In this document: positions 1 through 11,679 of the stretch, one piece after another | Layout of the letters: the number at the start of each line of letters is the position of its first letter | Position numbering within the stretch: the first letter of the stretch is position 1 | Assembly: GCA_028751875.1 (NCBI GenBank) | Contig: CM054145.1 | Span: forward strand, 7,715,450-7,779,449 | Origin: Rapana venosa | Taxonomy: Eukaryota; Mollusca; Gastropoda; Neogastropoda; Muricidae | Direction of reading: 5' to 3' | Length of the DNA: 64,000 nt | Made by a program: the position numbers and the translations under genes | The notes under the pieces: generated by a model | Told to the model about the DNA's origin: nothing | What the model saw: only the letters and a program-made list of their open reading frames with translations | Databases searched by the model: none

Positions 1-57
1 GTTTTTACAAGATTCAGCGCTATATAAATTCCATATTATTATTATTAAAATAAAAAC
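1..57 (+). repeat. LINE 3' terminus with ATT tail
   Basis: The sequence through GCGCTATATAAATTCC and a short ATT repeat is the same 3' end as the LINEs ending at 25285, 42478 and 53317. Only the tail is in the window. Confidence 0.8.
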
Positions 58-186
58 TACCAACCCCCCAAAAAGAAAAATCACTTTCAACAACACAAAT
101 CTTGAGCAACTCACCCAGTCATAGAAAAAAACCAACACTTAAAAAATGTACCTTGAACCTAAACCTTGCGTGCAAACCGCTGAATA

Positions 187-301
187 AAAGGTAAAGGTGT
201 CCCATACCCTATGTGGTCGTAGGGGAGCGAGGCATCAGAGACCTCAGCTTCTCCAGGGGCCACATATTGAGGGCGGCGCCCATCTCCTCTCTCTCTCTCT
301 C

Positions 302-336
<35 letters not shown>

Positions 337-532
337 CTCCTCTCTCTCTCTCTCGCTGCTTTACCTTCCCTGACCCTAAAGGGGTAGCCATTTACAGCTG
401 GGTGAACTGGGGGACTGTACTAAAGCCAAGGCGCGCAAACGGTCACCCATCCAAGTGGTAACCACGCTCGATGCTGCTTAACCTTGGCTGGGGGAAAGCG
501 AGTGCTCCGACCACTGAGCTATCCCGTCCCCT
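187..532 (-). repeat. SINE-B, full length, minus strand, with CT expansion
   Basis: The tRNA-like head GGGATAGCTCAGTGG lies at the high-coordinate end and the body GGTAAAGCAGCGA at the low end. A CT microsatellite (about 280-355) has grown inside it. Other copies are at 10149, 14235, 46490, 47857, 57958 and 59307. Confidence 0.85.
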
Positions 533-892
533 AAACCGCTGAATACAACTATTATATTGGAGGGGGGTGGGGATAATGGACGGGGTAGGTCCACAGCAGG
601 GTAGGTTCCCATGTCACAAAATAATAATGGTCGATTTATGAGGTTCCGAACCACTGGCCCACAAAAAGTGTTGCCGAGGATACTACAGACACTAACTCCT
701 GACCAGGAAAGCTTTTTGACCATTAGCGAAGCTAAAAAACGAGACAGAGAAAACGACGGGAATTAAGACAACATCAGAGAGTGGACTGGCCTTGAGTGGA
801 ACGACTTGCTAACGGAAAGCCGAGGACCGCCGGGGAGTGGAGGAAGCTGGTTGCGAAATCCTCAGTGGTGCCCCCACGGTCCATGGGACTAC
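533..892. other. No feature recognised
   Basis: Mixed-composition sequence with no coding potential on either strand and no match to the repeat families seen elsewhere in the window. Confidence 0.5.
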
Positions 893-1350
893 AGGATAGA
901 TAGATAGATAGTAGATAGATAGACAGCAGGTAGATAGATAGTAGATAGATAGTAGATAGATAAATAGTAGATAGATGATAGATAGGTAGATAGTAGATAA
1001 ATAGATAGATAAATAGATATAGATAGTAGATAGATAGATAGTTACACCAAAGAATTAAGTCAGCCCCTATCATCATCATCATCATTATCATTATCAACAG
1101 CATTAGCAGCAGCAGCAGCATACTGTGTCCGTGTGTGTGTGTGTGCATGTGTGTGTGCAAGCATGCATGCATGTGTGTGTGCATATGTGCGCGCGTGTGT
1201 GTCCGTGTGTGGGTGCATGCGCGCGCGCGCGTGTGTGTATACGTGTGTGTGTGCGCAAGCATGCATGCATGTATGTGCGCGTGTGTATGCGCACGTGCGC
1301 CTGCACATGTCCGTGTGTGCGCGCACGCCAGCGTATGTACGTGCGTGTGT
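893..1350. repeat. TAGA tetranucleotide then TG/CG alternating tract
   Basis: 893-1040 is a TAGA array. 1120-1350 is almost pure alternating purine-pyrimidine (TG, CG, GTGC), a Z-DNA-prone composition. Long open frames over it on both strands are low-complexity artefacts. Confidence 0.95.
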
Positions 1351-1359
1351 GTTTCCACG

Positions 1360-1600
1360 CGTTAGCCCTTTGGGGGGTTTCTTTCCGCCCCCTTGTGAAA
1401 AAGTTTTGGGTGGGTGTGCCAGCTGTTTAAAAGTCCTTGTAGTTCCCCGCACATCCGTGGGCGGAACCCACGAATGAGGCTGTGTGTCACGAAACCCGCT
1501 GTCGGGGCCAATAGAAAGCCGTGCATAAAAAAGTTTTGGGTTTTTTTTCCGCGTTTGGTCCTCATAAGCGCACCACGCAGGCAATTGCTGAACAAAGGAA
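1360..1600. other. Unassigned segment with a repeated AAAAGTTTTGGGT motif
   Basis: The motif occurs near 1398 and 1530. No coding or known repeat identity was recognised. Confidence 0.4.
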
Positions 1601-1604
1601 GGAT

Positions 1605-2480
1605 GTGACGAGATGAAAGAAGAAAGGGAAAAAAAATTATGTGTTTTGTAGGGTGGTGGGGTAAGAAGAGGAAGATATTGATGAAAAAGGGAAGAAATGA
1701 ATGATGTGATAAAAGGGAAGAAGAAAAATATGATGAGATGACGATGATGAAAGGGAAGAAGAATGAAAGAAAAATATGATGATGAGAATGGAAGAAGGGA
1801 AAAAGAATAAGAAAGAAGAATATGATGAATGACGATGATGAAAGGAAGAAGAAAAGAGAAGAAGAATTATGATGATGATGACGATGAGAAAGGGAAGAAG
1901 AAGAAGAATAGAGATTGACGAGATAAAAGGGGAAAAAGAAGAAGAAGAATATGATGATGATGACGATGACGAAAGGAAGAAGAAGATATGAGATGACGAT
2001 GATGATGATAAAAGGGGAAGAAGAAGAATATGATGATGACGATGATGATGATGAAAGGGAAGAAGAAGAATATGATGATGATTGACGAATGATGAAAGGG
2101 AAGAAGAAGAATATGATAAATGATGACGATGATGAAAGGGAAGAAGAAGAATATGATAAATGATGACGATGATGAAAGGAAGAAGAAGAATATGATGATG
2201 ATGACAATTTGGGAAAGGGAAGAAAAAGAATATGATGATGATGACGATGATGAAAGGAAGAAGAAGAAGAATATGTTTTGATGAGAAAGGGAAGAAGAAG
2301 ATGATGATGGTAATGGTGATGGTAATGACGATATGGCACGATGGTGATGTGCGATAGTGATGATGATGATGGTGGTGGTGTGATGTTTCAGAAAGAAGAA
2401 GAAGGATAAATAATAAAGAGATGGAGGAAGAGGAGGAGGAAAGAGAAAGGGCGAGAAAAGACGGACAGACAAAAATACAA
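1605..2480. repeat. Purine-rich GAA/GAT/GGGAAG array
   Basis: About 870 bp where one strand is almost entirely purine plus T at regular GATGATGAC steps. Units resembling AAAGGGAAGAAGAAGAATATGATGA recur imperfectly at about 45-50 bp. Confidence 0.93.
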
Positions 2481-2579
2481 TAATGCGAAGAAGAAGGAGA
2501 AGAAGAACATTAACAACAGCATCAACAATAATCAAATAGTCTGCATCAACGTATTCATTATCAACATCACCAAAATCAC

Positions 2580-2655
2580 ACACCGCGCGCGCACACAAAA
2601 ACCCCACCCCCACACACACCACACACACACAAAAACCACACACACACACACCATT
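2580..2655. repeat. CA microsatellite
   Basis: Imperfect CA/CCA repeats. The region on each side (2480-2580 and 2656-2840) holds nothing recognisable. Confidence 0.9.
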
Positions 2656-2837
2656 CTTCTTCACCAAACAAAAATAACAACAAATTTGATCAAATACTCA
2701 CCCACAGATGAGGCATATATACAGAAACAGAACACAACTCCGTTGATGCCAAAATCTGGAAAGCAATGTTAGGTAAATTCTGTCACATCTTTTTTGTGTG
2801 TTTTATACAAGCTATATAGACTTTCTTTTCTATAAAA

Positions 2838-2839
2838 CG

Positions 2840-2892
<53 letters not shown>

Positions 2893-3168
2893 GGGGAACG
2901 GGATAGCCTGGTAGTTTGACTCCACCCCCACCGCCCACCCCCAGAAGACCTTCGGATGAGACTATAAACCGAGGCCCCGTGTGCGAACGCACGCAGAACA
3001 TCTTGCGCACACGTTAAAACCCGTCCCGCTTTTCGAAAGAGCAGGCCATCGTGTGCCGGTGGGAATGGATGACAAAATTTATAAACCTGCATACACACGG
3101 AGACTTGATGTAAAGAAAAAAGCACACGAGTGCTTATTCCATTATCCTCGATATAAAAGAATACAATA
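2838..3168 (+). repeat. CA microsatellite followed by SINE-A
   Basis: The CA run is 2838-2890. The SINE from 2891 has a shortened tRNA-like head, the core CGGATGAGACTATAAACCGA, and a tail ending CCTCGATATAAAAGAAT. Confidence 0.85.
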
Positions 3169-3227
3169 AAAAAAAACCCTCTTACACACCATTATTCTTG
3201 AAATAAAAAATATTTTAAAATACACCC

Positions 3228-3294
3228 TCTCTCTCTCTCACACACACACTACACACCCCACTCACATACATACACACACATACACACACACACA

Positions 3295-3325
<31 letters not shown>

Positions 3326-3345
3326 CACACACACAAACACACACC
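3228..3345. repeat. CT then CA microsatellite
   Basis: CT repeats grade into CA repeats with scattered interruptions. Confidence 0.95.
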
Positions 3346-4083
3346 ACCAAAGAAGACTGGATCAAGTCACAATAAGCAAACCAAAAGCTAACCAACCTTG
3401 CCCGTGTATGTCGCACTCTCAATCAAGTATCAAGTACGTCCACTGTGTTGAAACACAAAAAACTACAACACAAGAGACCCAAGTGTCGCCAGACTTTGGC
3501 TGCCTACCGTCATAGTTCACAGTGTTCAAGTGCACAGGGGAAATCCAGTCCAAACTGCTAGAGGGGAAAAAACTATGGAAAGATGTGACTGTCAAAACGT
3601 AATACCAAAAAAAGATCCCCCCCCCCCCCCCCCCCCATTAATAGGGAAAAGTATTTTGTTTTTTTTCCCCATTTTGAAATATTGAGGACAGTATGAAAAA
3701 AAAGTTGTGTAGACTTAATCTTTTACTCTCAAAAGAGATCATTTTGACTTGACTTTATCTGCTAGGAGAAACCAGTTCTTTAGTGATGGATGAGGGGTGG
3801 GGGGGGGGTGGAGGAGGGTTAGGGGGAGGGAGGGGGTAGAGGTCTGGGAAGAGGAGAGAGAGAGAGCGAGAGAGAGAGAGAGTGAGCTTGCAGTTTGGTT
3901 GTTTTTACTCTGATGAACAGCGTTTTTTGAATGGGAAACAAGGAAGAAAACAAAGAGAGAAATTCAAATCAAATGCAGACCAAACACACAACAAAAAGGA
4001 CAACGACTCCCGCCCTCCAAGAGAAAAAGAAAGCCGCCACCACCACCATCGACAATCACACACACACTCACATACACACGCAC
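3346..4083. other. Mostly unique sequence with poly-C and poly-G runs and a repeat-F relative
   Basis: Poly-C at about 3618-3637. At 3680-3755 there is a segment resembling 39650-39715, with a shared 'agatcattttgactt' motif. A G-rich then GA-rich tract spans 3790-3885. No coding evidence. Confidence 0.6.
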
Positions 4084-4215
4084 GCACGAAAAAAGCAAAT
4101 GCATTGCTTATTCAATGTACCACACACATACACATTCACGAAGAAAAAGCAAATGCACTGCTTATTCAATATATATACCATCTGGAAATAAAAATGTGAC
4201 TTGACTTGACGCACG

Positions 4216-4252
<37 letters not shown>
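4084..4252 (+). repeat. Repeat F with CTTGA end, plus CG/CA microsatellite
   Basis: The unit GCTTATTCAATGTACCA with CATCTGGAAATAAAA is partly duplicated (near 4100 and 4150) and ends in TGACTTGACTTGAC. Related copies lie at 17425-17480 and 36110-36190. Confidence 0.75.
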
Positions 4253-4253
<1 letters not shown>

Positions 4254-4299
4254 GATTTAAGATACAAACTCTGACACCTTAAGATACAAAATCTGACAC

Positions 4300-4752
4300 C
4301 CTTCACCCTTTGGGGAATATTGGTGCTTCCCGTGTTGTGTCGACGCTGCAAAGCGAAGCTGGAGCGACCTCTCCAGAGCGCAAAGCCTGGGTAAGTAAGT
4401 GAGTATGGAGGGCAAGCTGTTACCCATGCAGCAGGGAAAAGCAATCGCCGATACACATGGTTCCAGAGCCATCACAGAAGTTGCCAGAACGATACAGCCT
4501 CGGACTGTCTTGGGGACTCCGATTCCCGATTGTTCCTCAGGGTTGACTCCCGAAGCCTTTCCTATGAGTAGGTATGGCCGCAAGGCAGCGGAGGTTTGAA
4601 ATCAGTTTTCCTTCTCCTAGATGGACTGTCTCTTCCCAGACTGATGAGCTCCATCTGCCCACATGACACAGGTGGTACTGGCTTACATGGTTACCAGTAG
4701 CAGAGGAGACCTCTGACCTGACCCGGGAGGGGGGGGGGGGGGGGGGGGGGGG
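4300..4752. repeat. Unclassified sequence ending in poly-G
   Basis: About 420 bp of higher GC than its neighbours, ending in a run of about 25 G. No open frame longer than chance. It resembles a fragment of a dispersed element but has no second copy in this window. Confidence 0.4.
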
Positions 4753-4834
4753 TGAGTGAGGGGGGTATGGAGGATGACAGATTCAACAGGAGGACAAACC
4801 TAACAGCAGTTCACCTAAACGTATATACAAACAT

Positions 4835-5050
4835 TATATATATCCGTCACCCTCACCGATCCCTCAGATTCCGAATCCTTTGGGGCGCCTTCGAAGCTTT
4901 GTCAACCACCTTTCTCCAGTCCTCTCGTCTCTCAGCCGCCCTCAGGGTGTCACTCAGCTCCATGTCTGTCCACTCTCTATTGTTGTCCTCCCATCTCTTC
5001 TTTTGTCTGCCTCTTCTTCTTCCTCCCCTCACTGTGCCTTATATATTATG
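4835..5050 (-). pseudogene. LINE ORF2 C-terminal fragment
   Basis: Read on the minus strand it encodes a basic stretch followed by KKRWEDNNREWT and LRAAERREDWRKVV, the familiar C-terminal end of many animal non-LTR retrotransposon polyproteins. Only the end is present. A related end lies at 53680-53990. Confidence 0.8.
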
Positions 5051-5095
5051 TCACCTTTTTACAAATACAACTTGAATAGCCGTACACACACACAG

Positions 5096-5455
5096 GGGGG
5101 CAGGATAGCCTGGTGGTTAAAGCATAGCACTCACGATCTTGCAGCCAGGGTTCAAGCCACCACAAAAGATGCCCGTTCAAGGGGATTTTTCCCCTGGAGT
5201 TAACATCAGTGCAGACTCCACTCTCCCCAAAAGTCCTTCGGATGAGACTATAAACCGAGGTCCCGTGTGCGAACGCACGCAGAACATCATGTGCACACGT
5301 TAAACCCTGTTCCACCTTTCGGGAGAAAAGTTTACTGTGTGCCCGTAGGAACGCGTGATGAAATTTACACTGCATACACACGGGGACAGGATGTAAAAGG
5401 AAAAAAAACAACACATGAGAGCTTATTTCATTATCCTCGAAATAAAATATTCGAA
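5096..5455 (+). repeat. SINE-A, full length with tRNA-like head
   Basis: The head GGATAGCCTGGTGGTTAAAG with a B-box-like GGTTCAAGCC is followed by the ATAAACCGAGG core and the CCTCGAAATAAAA tail. The best-preserved plus-strand copy in the window. Confidence 0.88.
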
Positions 5456-5503
5456 ATCGATTACACACACACGTATATATATTTTTAAACAACTTTTTTC
5501 ATT

Positions 5504-5742
5504 CTTTTATATTGAGGATAATGGAATAAGCACTTATGTGCTTTATTACATCCAGTCCCCGTGTGTATGCGGTTTTGTAAATTTTGTCATCCGTTCCCAC
5601 CGGCACACAATGGCCTACTCTTACGAAAAGCTGAACAGGATTTAACGTGTGCGCAAGATGTTCTGCGTGCGTTCGCACACGGGACCTCGAATATAGCCCT
5701 CATCCGAAGGACAGAGAGAGAGAGAAAGAGAGAGGAAGAGAG

Positions 5743-5808
<66 letters not shown>
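5504..5808 (-). repeat. SINE-A, minus strand, flanked by GA microsatellite
   Basis: It lacks the head. The core ends at about 5711, where GA repeats take over to 5808. With the preceding copy it forms an inverted pair 50 bp apart. Confidence 0.85.
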
Positions 5809-5809
<1 letters not shown>

Positions 5810-5813
<4 letters not shown>

Positions 5814-6470
5814 CTCGAACTCGAATTTTTTAATGAGGGTAATTGGATAAGCCAGAGGCTTCTTTACACCAGGGCCCTCAGGGGGGAAAAAGTGAAACAA
5901 ACATGAATAAACCAATTAAATCAACAAACAAGATAATGTCAAAAAGCAAAGAAATGAATCATTCAAATTGCCATTCAATTATTGACTGAAGTCATGAAAT
6001 CAATGAAAGATAAACAGAAGAAAAACCAATCGAATAAATAAACAAAACCAGTTAAACACTGACAAACTCCCATCCTTGACACCCGCTTCCCCTAAACAGA
6101 AAACCCTCCCCCAAAAATCAACACCACACACTCACAACACACGCACGCACCCACACACATACTACACGTACATATACACGGAAACGCAACTACACGTGCG
6201 AGCTTGCACAAATCGTGCAGGATACAAATCCATACACATGTACATTTCCTCACATATCATAACAGCCTTATGTCGTAATCATCAAAATACCATAGCCACA
6301 CATTACACCGTCAAAACCAAACAATGAACATTATTTGGAAGAAAAAACAACAACAACAACAACCCACCACCACAGAGCATCAAAACACACCGCACACGCA
6401 CACACTCACACACATTTGCGCGCGCTTGCACGCATACACACAGAGTTCAACAAGCACGCTCACCCAATGC
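5810..6470. other. AT-rich unique sequence then CA-rich stretch
   Basis: 5810-6080 is AT-rich with no coding signal. 6085-6470 is CA-rich with scattered CACACG units. Confidence 0.55.
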
Positions 6471-6473
6471 ATA

Positions 6474-7345
6474 TTACAGAAAATTAAACAAGTGTGTGTG
6501 GTACGCTTTTTTGAAAGATGATATGCTACTTTTTTCTTTTATAAAGGTTGGGATTTCGTTCCATAACTTGCTACCAGAATAAACAAGGGATGACATAAAC
6601 AGATCGGTTCTTGGTTGAGGAGTAACAACACTGCTTTTGTTACGAACAGTTTCAATAGGGAACCGCTGACAAAGATAATGAGGGGCTAGTTTATTCATAA
6701 TCTTATACATAAATACACCTTTATTAAAGAGACAATGTAAACTAAAAGGAAGAATGTTCAGCTCTTTGTAGCTACTATTTATTTATTTTATTTATTTATT
6801 TATACCACTTTAAGTCACGAGATTTCTCTGCGTGAAATTCGGGCTGCTCTCCCCGGGGAGAGCACGTCGCCACAAGAGCAGCGCCACCCCTTTTTTTTCT
6901 TTTTTGGTCTAGTTTCTAAGGAAGTAGTTCTAAGCAGAATTAACTTGAGAGAACGTTTATATACTCTCTCAAGTTGTCGTAAACAGTTTTTACTTGCCAA
7001 ATCCCAGCATGTAGATGCATAATCAAGATCAGGTTTTATATTAGCGTAGAAGAATAGTTTTCGAGTATGCTGATCAAGGAAATGTTTTATTCGATTAAGT
7101 TTGAATAGCTTCTTAGATAATTTTTTTGAAATACTAAAAACATAAATCAGACCATGACAGTTATTATCAATATATAGACCAAGTAGTTCATATGAGCCGA
7201 CTTCTTCTAATACTTTATCGTAAATCTTTATTCCATTTATTTTTGGTTTTAAAGTTTTGTCGCTTTTGTCTTGTTGAAAACAACAATGAATTTTGATTTC
7301 AGGATGAGAGCCATGTGATTGCACTCTGTCCATGCTGCTAGATTG
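6474..7345 (-). pseudogene. LINE reverse transcriptase C-terminal region, interrupted
   Basis: The first part (7345-6905) reads through FLDQHTRKLFFYANIKPDLDY-type residues, and the second (6780-6474) through KLWNEIPTFIKE. Both are typical of the region after the RT domain in L2/CR1-like elements. A repeat-E fragment (about 6775-6905) splits the two parts, and several frame changes occur. A different LINE family from the one at 41055. Confidence 0.78.
6775..6905 (+). repeat. Repeat E fragment inserted in LINE
   Basis: It begins with TTTATT repeats, then the TCTCTGCGTGAAATTCGGGC motif and the CGTCGCCACAAGAGCAGCGCC motif of repeat E. Other copies start near 21820, 22440, 48165 and 59615. Confidence 0.85.
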
Positions 7346-7404
7346 TTTAAGTCCTTTTGCAAATTTTACCTAAAGAGTTTACATCATGATTTGCTGTATT
7401 ATGG

Positions 7405-7437
7405 TGGTTGTCGTCGGCGAGAGCGAGAGAGGAGAGA

Positions 7438-7469
<32 letters not shown>

Positions 7470-7607
7470 AGAGACAATGACAATGCAAATTCTTTTATTT
7501 CGGGGATAATGAATAAGCACACATGTCCCCTTTTTAAAATCCAGTCCCCGCCCGTTAGGGATACATCTTAATAATAATAACCCAATACTTATACATCTCA
7601 AAAATAA

Positions 7608-7702
<95 letters not shown>
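7405..7702 (-). repeat. GA tracts around a partial SINE-A
   Basis: GA microsatellites at 7405-7475 and 7608-7702. Between them, 7485-7550 is the tail of a minus-strand SINE-A. Confidence 0.85.
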
Positions 7703-8527
7703 GCGCAGTAGCAGCAGTGGTAATCTGGAATAATATTAGCTCAAGGTTTTCAGCAATATCTAGTTCAAATTAATGATATCAGAGACACAACATCTTACTT
7801 GAAAATTAATGCCAGTGCAGTATTTCAATCACTCTGAAGGAATTGCGAGGGAAGTCGATTCAGATTGATTATTCAAATTAATTTTCATCTTATTTCATCA
7901 TTTTCTTTGTCTTTTTTGTGTCGATATCTCGTCTTATTTCATTATTCATGTCTTACTACCGTTTTTGTGGGGGTTTTACTGATAGTTTTTATTTCATCAT
8001 TTTAATTCTATCAGTGTCTTTTTATTTTATTTTTTTTACTGATAGTTTTTATGTTACCATTTTAATTCTATCAGTTTTATTTTAATTGTATTTTCTCATT
8101 TTAATATTATCAGTTTTATTTTTACTTGTATTTTCTCATTTCTATATTTATCATAATCTTTAAAAAAAAATCCATATATCATCACAACCTCTCTCTCCAT
8201 CTTCTCTTCTTCCTTTCACAAGTCAAAAAACAAAACAAAAAACGAAATAAAAATAAACGAAAAGGAAAAAACACAAAAGGGTTCGTAGACTTACATACTT
8301 TTCCTTTTTTCTTGTTTTCGTCCATTGCTTCTCGTCATTGATTTCTTCTTTTTCTTTCCGGTATCCCCTCTTTTATTTTGTTGTTTATGTTGATGTTGTT
8401 GCTGCTGTAGTATATATTGTTTTTTGTTCACACGCTGCTGTAGTATTATTGTTTTTTGTTATTTTCTGTTATCATTGTTGCTGTTGTTATTTTAATTTTA
8501 CATTTTCTTGTCCACCTCTAGACCACT
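7703..8527. repeat. AT-rich region with a degenerate tandem unit
   Basis: 7976-8140 holds about three diverged units of 50-65 bp carrying TTTTAATTCTATCAGT and ACTGATAGTTTTTAT. The rest is T-rich with no coding evidence. Confidence 0.65.
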
Positions 8528-8595
8528 GACACACGGGGACTAGATGTAAAAAAAAAAAGCACACAAGTGCTTATTCCATTATCCTCGATATAAAA

Positions 8596-8643
<48 letters not shown>

Positions 8644-9250
8644 ACCCAATACATATTCTCCCAGTCCTCCCTTCCCACCTGTTTCCGTCATTCTGTAATT
8701 ATGATGTGTGTCTGTGTGTGTGTGCGCGCGCGCGAGTGTGTGTCCTGTTTATGTGTTTTAGTGTGGTGTGTGTGCAAGCATTCGCTTTGATTTTTGAGTG
8801 GTTTTTTTTTTGGTTTCATTTTGGTTTGGGGGTTGGTTTTTGTTGTTCTTTAATTATTTTGTTTGTTCGATAGCATATTTGTCTCCTTTATATTGTAGGG
8901 GGGGTTTTTTCTTTTCTTTTCTTTGGGGAAGGGGTGGGGGTGGGGGGGGGTGTCTTTTTTGCTTCTCTGTGTAAGTGTGTGGTGGGTATTGGGCTTATTT
9001 TACTGTCATAATGTATCCCTGATAAGGGCGGGGACTGGATGTAAAATAAAAGCATCGGTACTCATTATCCCCGAAATAGAAGAATTTGATTCGACTTAAT
9101 TTTGCCGTCTCTAATCTCCTTTCTCGAACCGTGGGTATCTACCCTGTTCTATTATAACCTATATAGTATTCCTTTTTTTTTTCTTTTGACGGTGGTGGGT
9201 AACCATAGTTCAAACCCAAAAGGGACCTACTACCTCCTAGAACGGAATCG
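8528..9250 (+). repeat. SINE-A tail, AT microsatellite and TG/G-rich sequence
   Basis: 8535-8597 is a SINE-A tail followed by (AT)n to 8640. 8700-8990 is TG- and G-rich low complexity. 9020-9085 is another SINE-A tail. No gene. Confidence 0.75.
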
Positions 9251-9354
9251 GATGTGAAAGCAAGCGGGCATGACTGACTGCTGCTGCCAGTTTGACCTCC
9301 AGAAGTTGGTCACATATGTCATTTTTGCAGTTTTCGATGGCTCCTACCCTCTCT

Positions 9355-9650
9355 CAACCCCTCTCTCTCTCTTTGTGTGCACATGATCGCGCGCGCGCGC
9401 ACGCACGTACTGATACACGCGACACTCGCACTTGTACGCACACACAGATACGCGCAACACTTGCACACACACATGCACAAGTGTGCACTCGCACTTGTGT
9501 ACACGCGCGCACGCACACAAGTGTGCGCTCGCATGCGTGTACACACACTGTTACCAACGAGCACAAAATGATCATATATGGATACCCCCCCCCCCTCCCT
9601 CCCTCACACACACATACCTACACACACGCACGCAAGCCAACACACACAGC
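9355..9650. repeat. CT, CG and CA microsatellite cluster
   Basis: Alternating CA/CG repeats with a C-rich interruption near 9585. Open frames here are low-complexity artefacts. Confidence 0.92.
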
Positions 9651-9774
9651 GCCCGATTAGGCTACATAAGCACAATGAGAGGAACACAAATGTAACGTGC
9701 TCATTACTTAGTTCATTGTAGGCTACAATGTAACTGTAACTCTCGTGTGTATTTTGCCTCTTCAGTAGAGACTT

Positions 9775-10115
9775 TCCAATCCAATCCTGTTGTTTATAGC
9801 CCCGCCGACCACAGAGGCCATATCAGGGCTGTCACCATGTCAAATTTCAAATCTCAGACTAAAACTGTGCAGCTATATACAGATTAAAACAGGATATAAA
9901 TCCAAGTCTACTGTCGTTCCCTGTAGCAATGCCCTGGCCAACCATAAGGGTCAACCCAGGACAGGCACCGCGTTGTGGGAAAAACCACATCAACCACACA
10001 TAACATGAGATAAAACCAAAACCAGATGCCTTAAAACAACCTTGTTCTTAGTGACCAACTATAACACTTTCACTCGTATCAGACCGACCATAAGGGTTAA
10101 CCCCCAGACGATGGA
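9775..10115 (+). repeat. Repeat D, near full length
   Basis: It starts CCAATCCTGTTGTTTATAGC and runs through ACAGATTAAAACAGGATATAAA. Copies or fragments at 11478, 14035, 14585, 19415, 19925 and 27725. No coding capacity; probably a SINE or short non-autonomous element. Confidence 0.85.
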
Positions 10116-10148
10116 ACTTTCCATTATAGATAGATGACTATGTATTAA

Positions 10149-10425
10149 AGTAATGGTGTCCCATAACCTATAAGGTCGTAGCTCAGCGAACATCAGAGAC
10201 CTCAGCTTCTCTAGGGGCCAGCATGTTGAGGGCGGCGCCCATCTCCTCTCCCTCGCTGCTTTACCTTCCCTGACCCTGAAGAGGGCAGGTACCCATTTAC
10301 AGCTGGGTGAACTGGGGGACTATACTGAAGCCAAGGCGCGCAAACAGTCACCCAAGTGGTAACCACGCTCGACTCTGCTCAACTTGGCTGGAGGAAAGCG
10401 AGTGCTCCGACCACTGAGCTGTTCT
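10149..10425 (-). repeat. SINE-B, near full length
   Basis: Same organisation as the copy at 187 but without the CT expansion. Confidence 0.87.
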
Positions 10426-10429
10426 ATGT

Positions 10430-10769
10430 ATTAGCGACATGAATTAATGCTAGGTCTAAAATTACGGCACATTTAGCACACCATTACCTTTAGTTCATTA
10501 GTTCGGTGAGCATAATTTGAGTGTACTTTGACTGGACTTTACCAGAAAACCACACCTTTTGTAACTGCTGAATGCTTTTTTGTGTGTATTTTGTTTTTGT
10601 TCTTTCTGCCTGTCTTTCTTGTCTGTTTTTTGTTTGTTGTATATTTATATATTATTCTCTTGGCAAGATAATTATGTTAAGTAGAACTGAAAGCCTCAAA
10701 TGAATAATATATATAAAAGGCCTGTCAACACACACACACGTGAATGCATGCGCGCACACACACACACAC
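10430..10769. other. Unique sequence with CA repeat, no gene seen
   Basis: T-rich sequence and a CA/CG run at 10728-10768. Nothing recognised. Confidence 0.5.
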
Positions 10770-10960
10770 ACATATCTTGCGCACACGTTAAAACCTGTTC
10801 CGCTTTTTGGCTTAAAACTCGTTCCGCTTTTTGGAAGAATAGGCCATTTTGTGCCAGTGGGAATGGATAACAAAATTTACAAAACTGCATACACACGGGG
10901 ACTAGATGGAAAAAAAGCACATGAGTGCATATTCCATTATCCTCGAAATAAAAGAATCAA
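10770..10960 (+). repeat. SINE-A, 5' truncated
   Basis: The copy starts in the GCGCACACGTTAAAACC part of the body, has a short internal duplication near 10800-10840, and keeps the full tail. Confidence 0.85.
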
Positions 10961-11044
10961 ATAGAAATGAAAAGAAGAACAATGGGAGTCTTTGGGGTGC
11001 TGCACTGAATTTTTCAGGCCGTCATCTTTTTTATTTTTTAAAAA

Positions 11045-11250
11045 CCGTCTCCTAGTTTACAAGTGCAGACATGCCAGTATCTTCCACCTTCTTTGTGGAT
11101 ACACACATGCAGAAGATCAAAGATTCTGTAATTGATGATGTGTCAGCATTCGGTGGGTTATGGAGACGTGAATAAAGCCTTTACTTTGAGGCGAGTGGCA
11201 ACACAAAATCCCACCATTAGTGAACCTGGGAGCTCTAGCCAAAGAACGAA
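11045..11250 (+). repeat. SINE-C, 3' half
   Basis: Contains GCAGACATGCCAGT, CATTCGGTGGGTTA and the tail GGGAGCTCTAGCC. The tRNA-like head is missing. Confidence 0.82.
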
Positions 11251-11477
11251 AAATAAATTCATAAATAAATAAATATTGATCAATAACACTTCTATTCTCT
11301 CTTTCTTCATTACTTTTCCCCTCAATAGTTTCTTTGTTATTGTCTTTTGGGTTTTTTTCCTTTCTTTCCATCCATCCCCCCTTTCCTGCCAAACCTGTCA
11401 GGGTTTTCTTCTTCTCCAAATTGTCAGATGAGAACAGAGAAAAGTCAAAAGGAAGGAAATGTGGTGGGGGGTATGGG

Positions 11478-11640
11478 CGCCTCCAATCCAATCCAGTCTG
11501 GTTGTTTATTGCCCAGCCGACCACATCAGGGGATATCTCATCGTAAAACTATCAAATTGCACATAAGAACTGTGCAACTACATACAGATACCTGGCCAAT
11601 CGGCCTATCGTTTCATTGCCCCGCATGCCCATGCGCACCT
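11478..11640 (+). repeat. Repeat D fragment
   Basis: The 5' part of repeat D, ending within the ACTGTGCAACTACATACAGAT segment. Confidence 0.8.
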
Positions 11641-11679
11641 GGCATTCATACCAAAGCATGATCACACCTGTCCCACCTC

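Noticed and set aside
774..2667. Long open frames over TAGA, TG and GAT repeats
   Set aside because: Low-complexity sequence; the overlapping frames on both strands are repetitive His/Thr, Cys/Val or Ser/Phe peptides.
11347..11661. Plus-strand open frames near 11.3-11.7 kb
   Set aside because: They cross a repeat D fragment and T-rich sequence, with no recognisable domain and no splice context.
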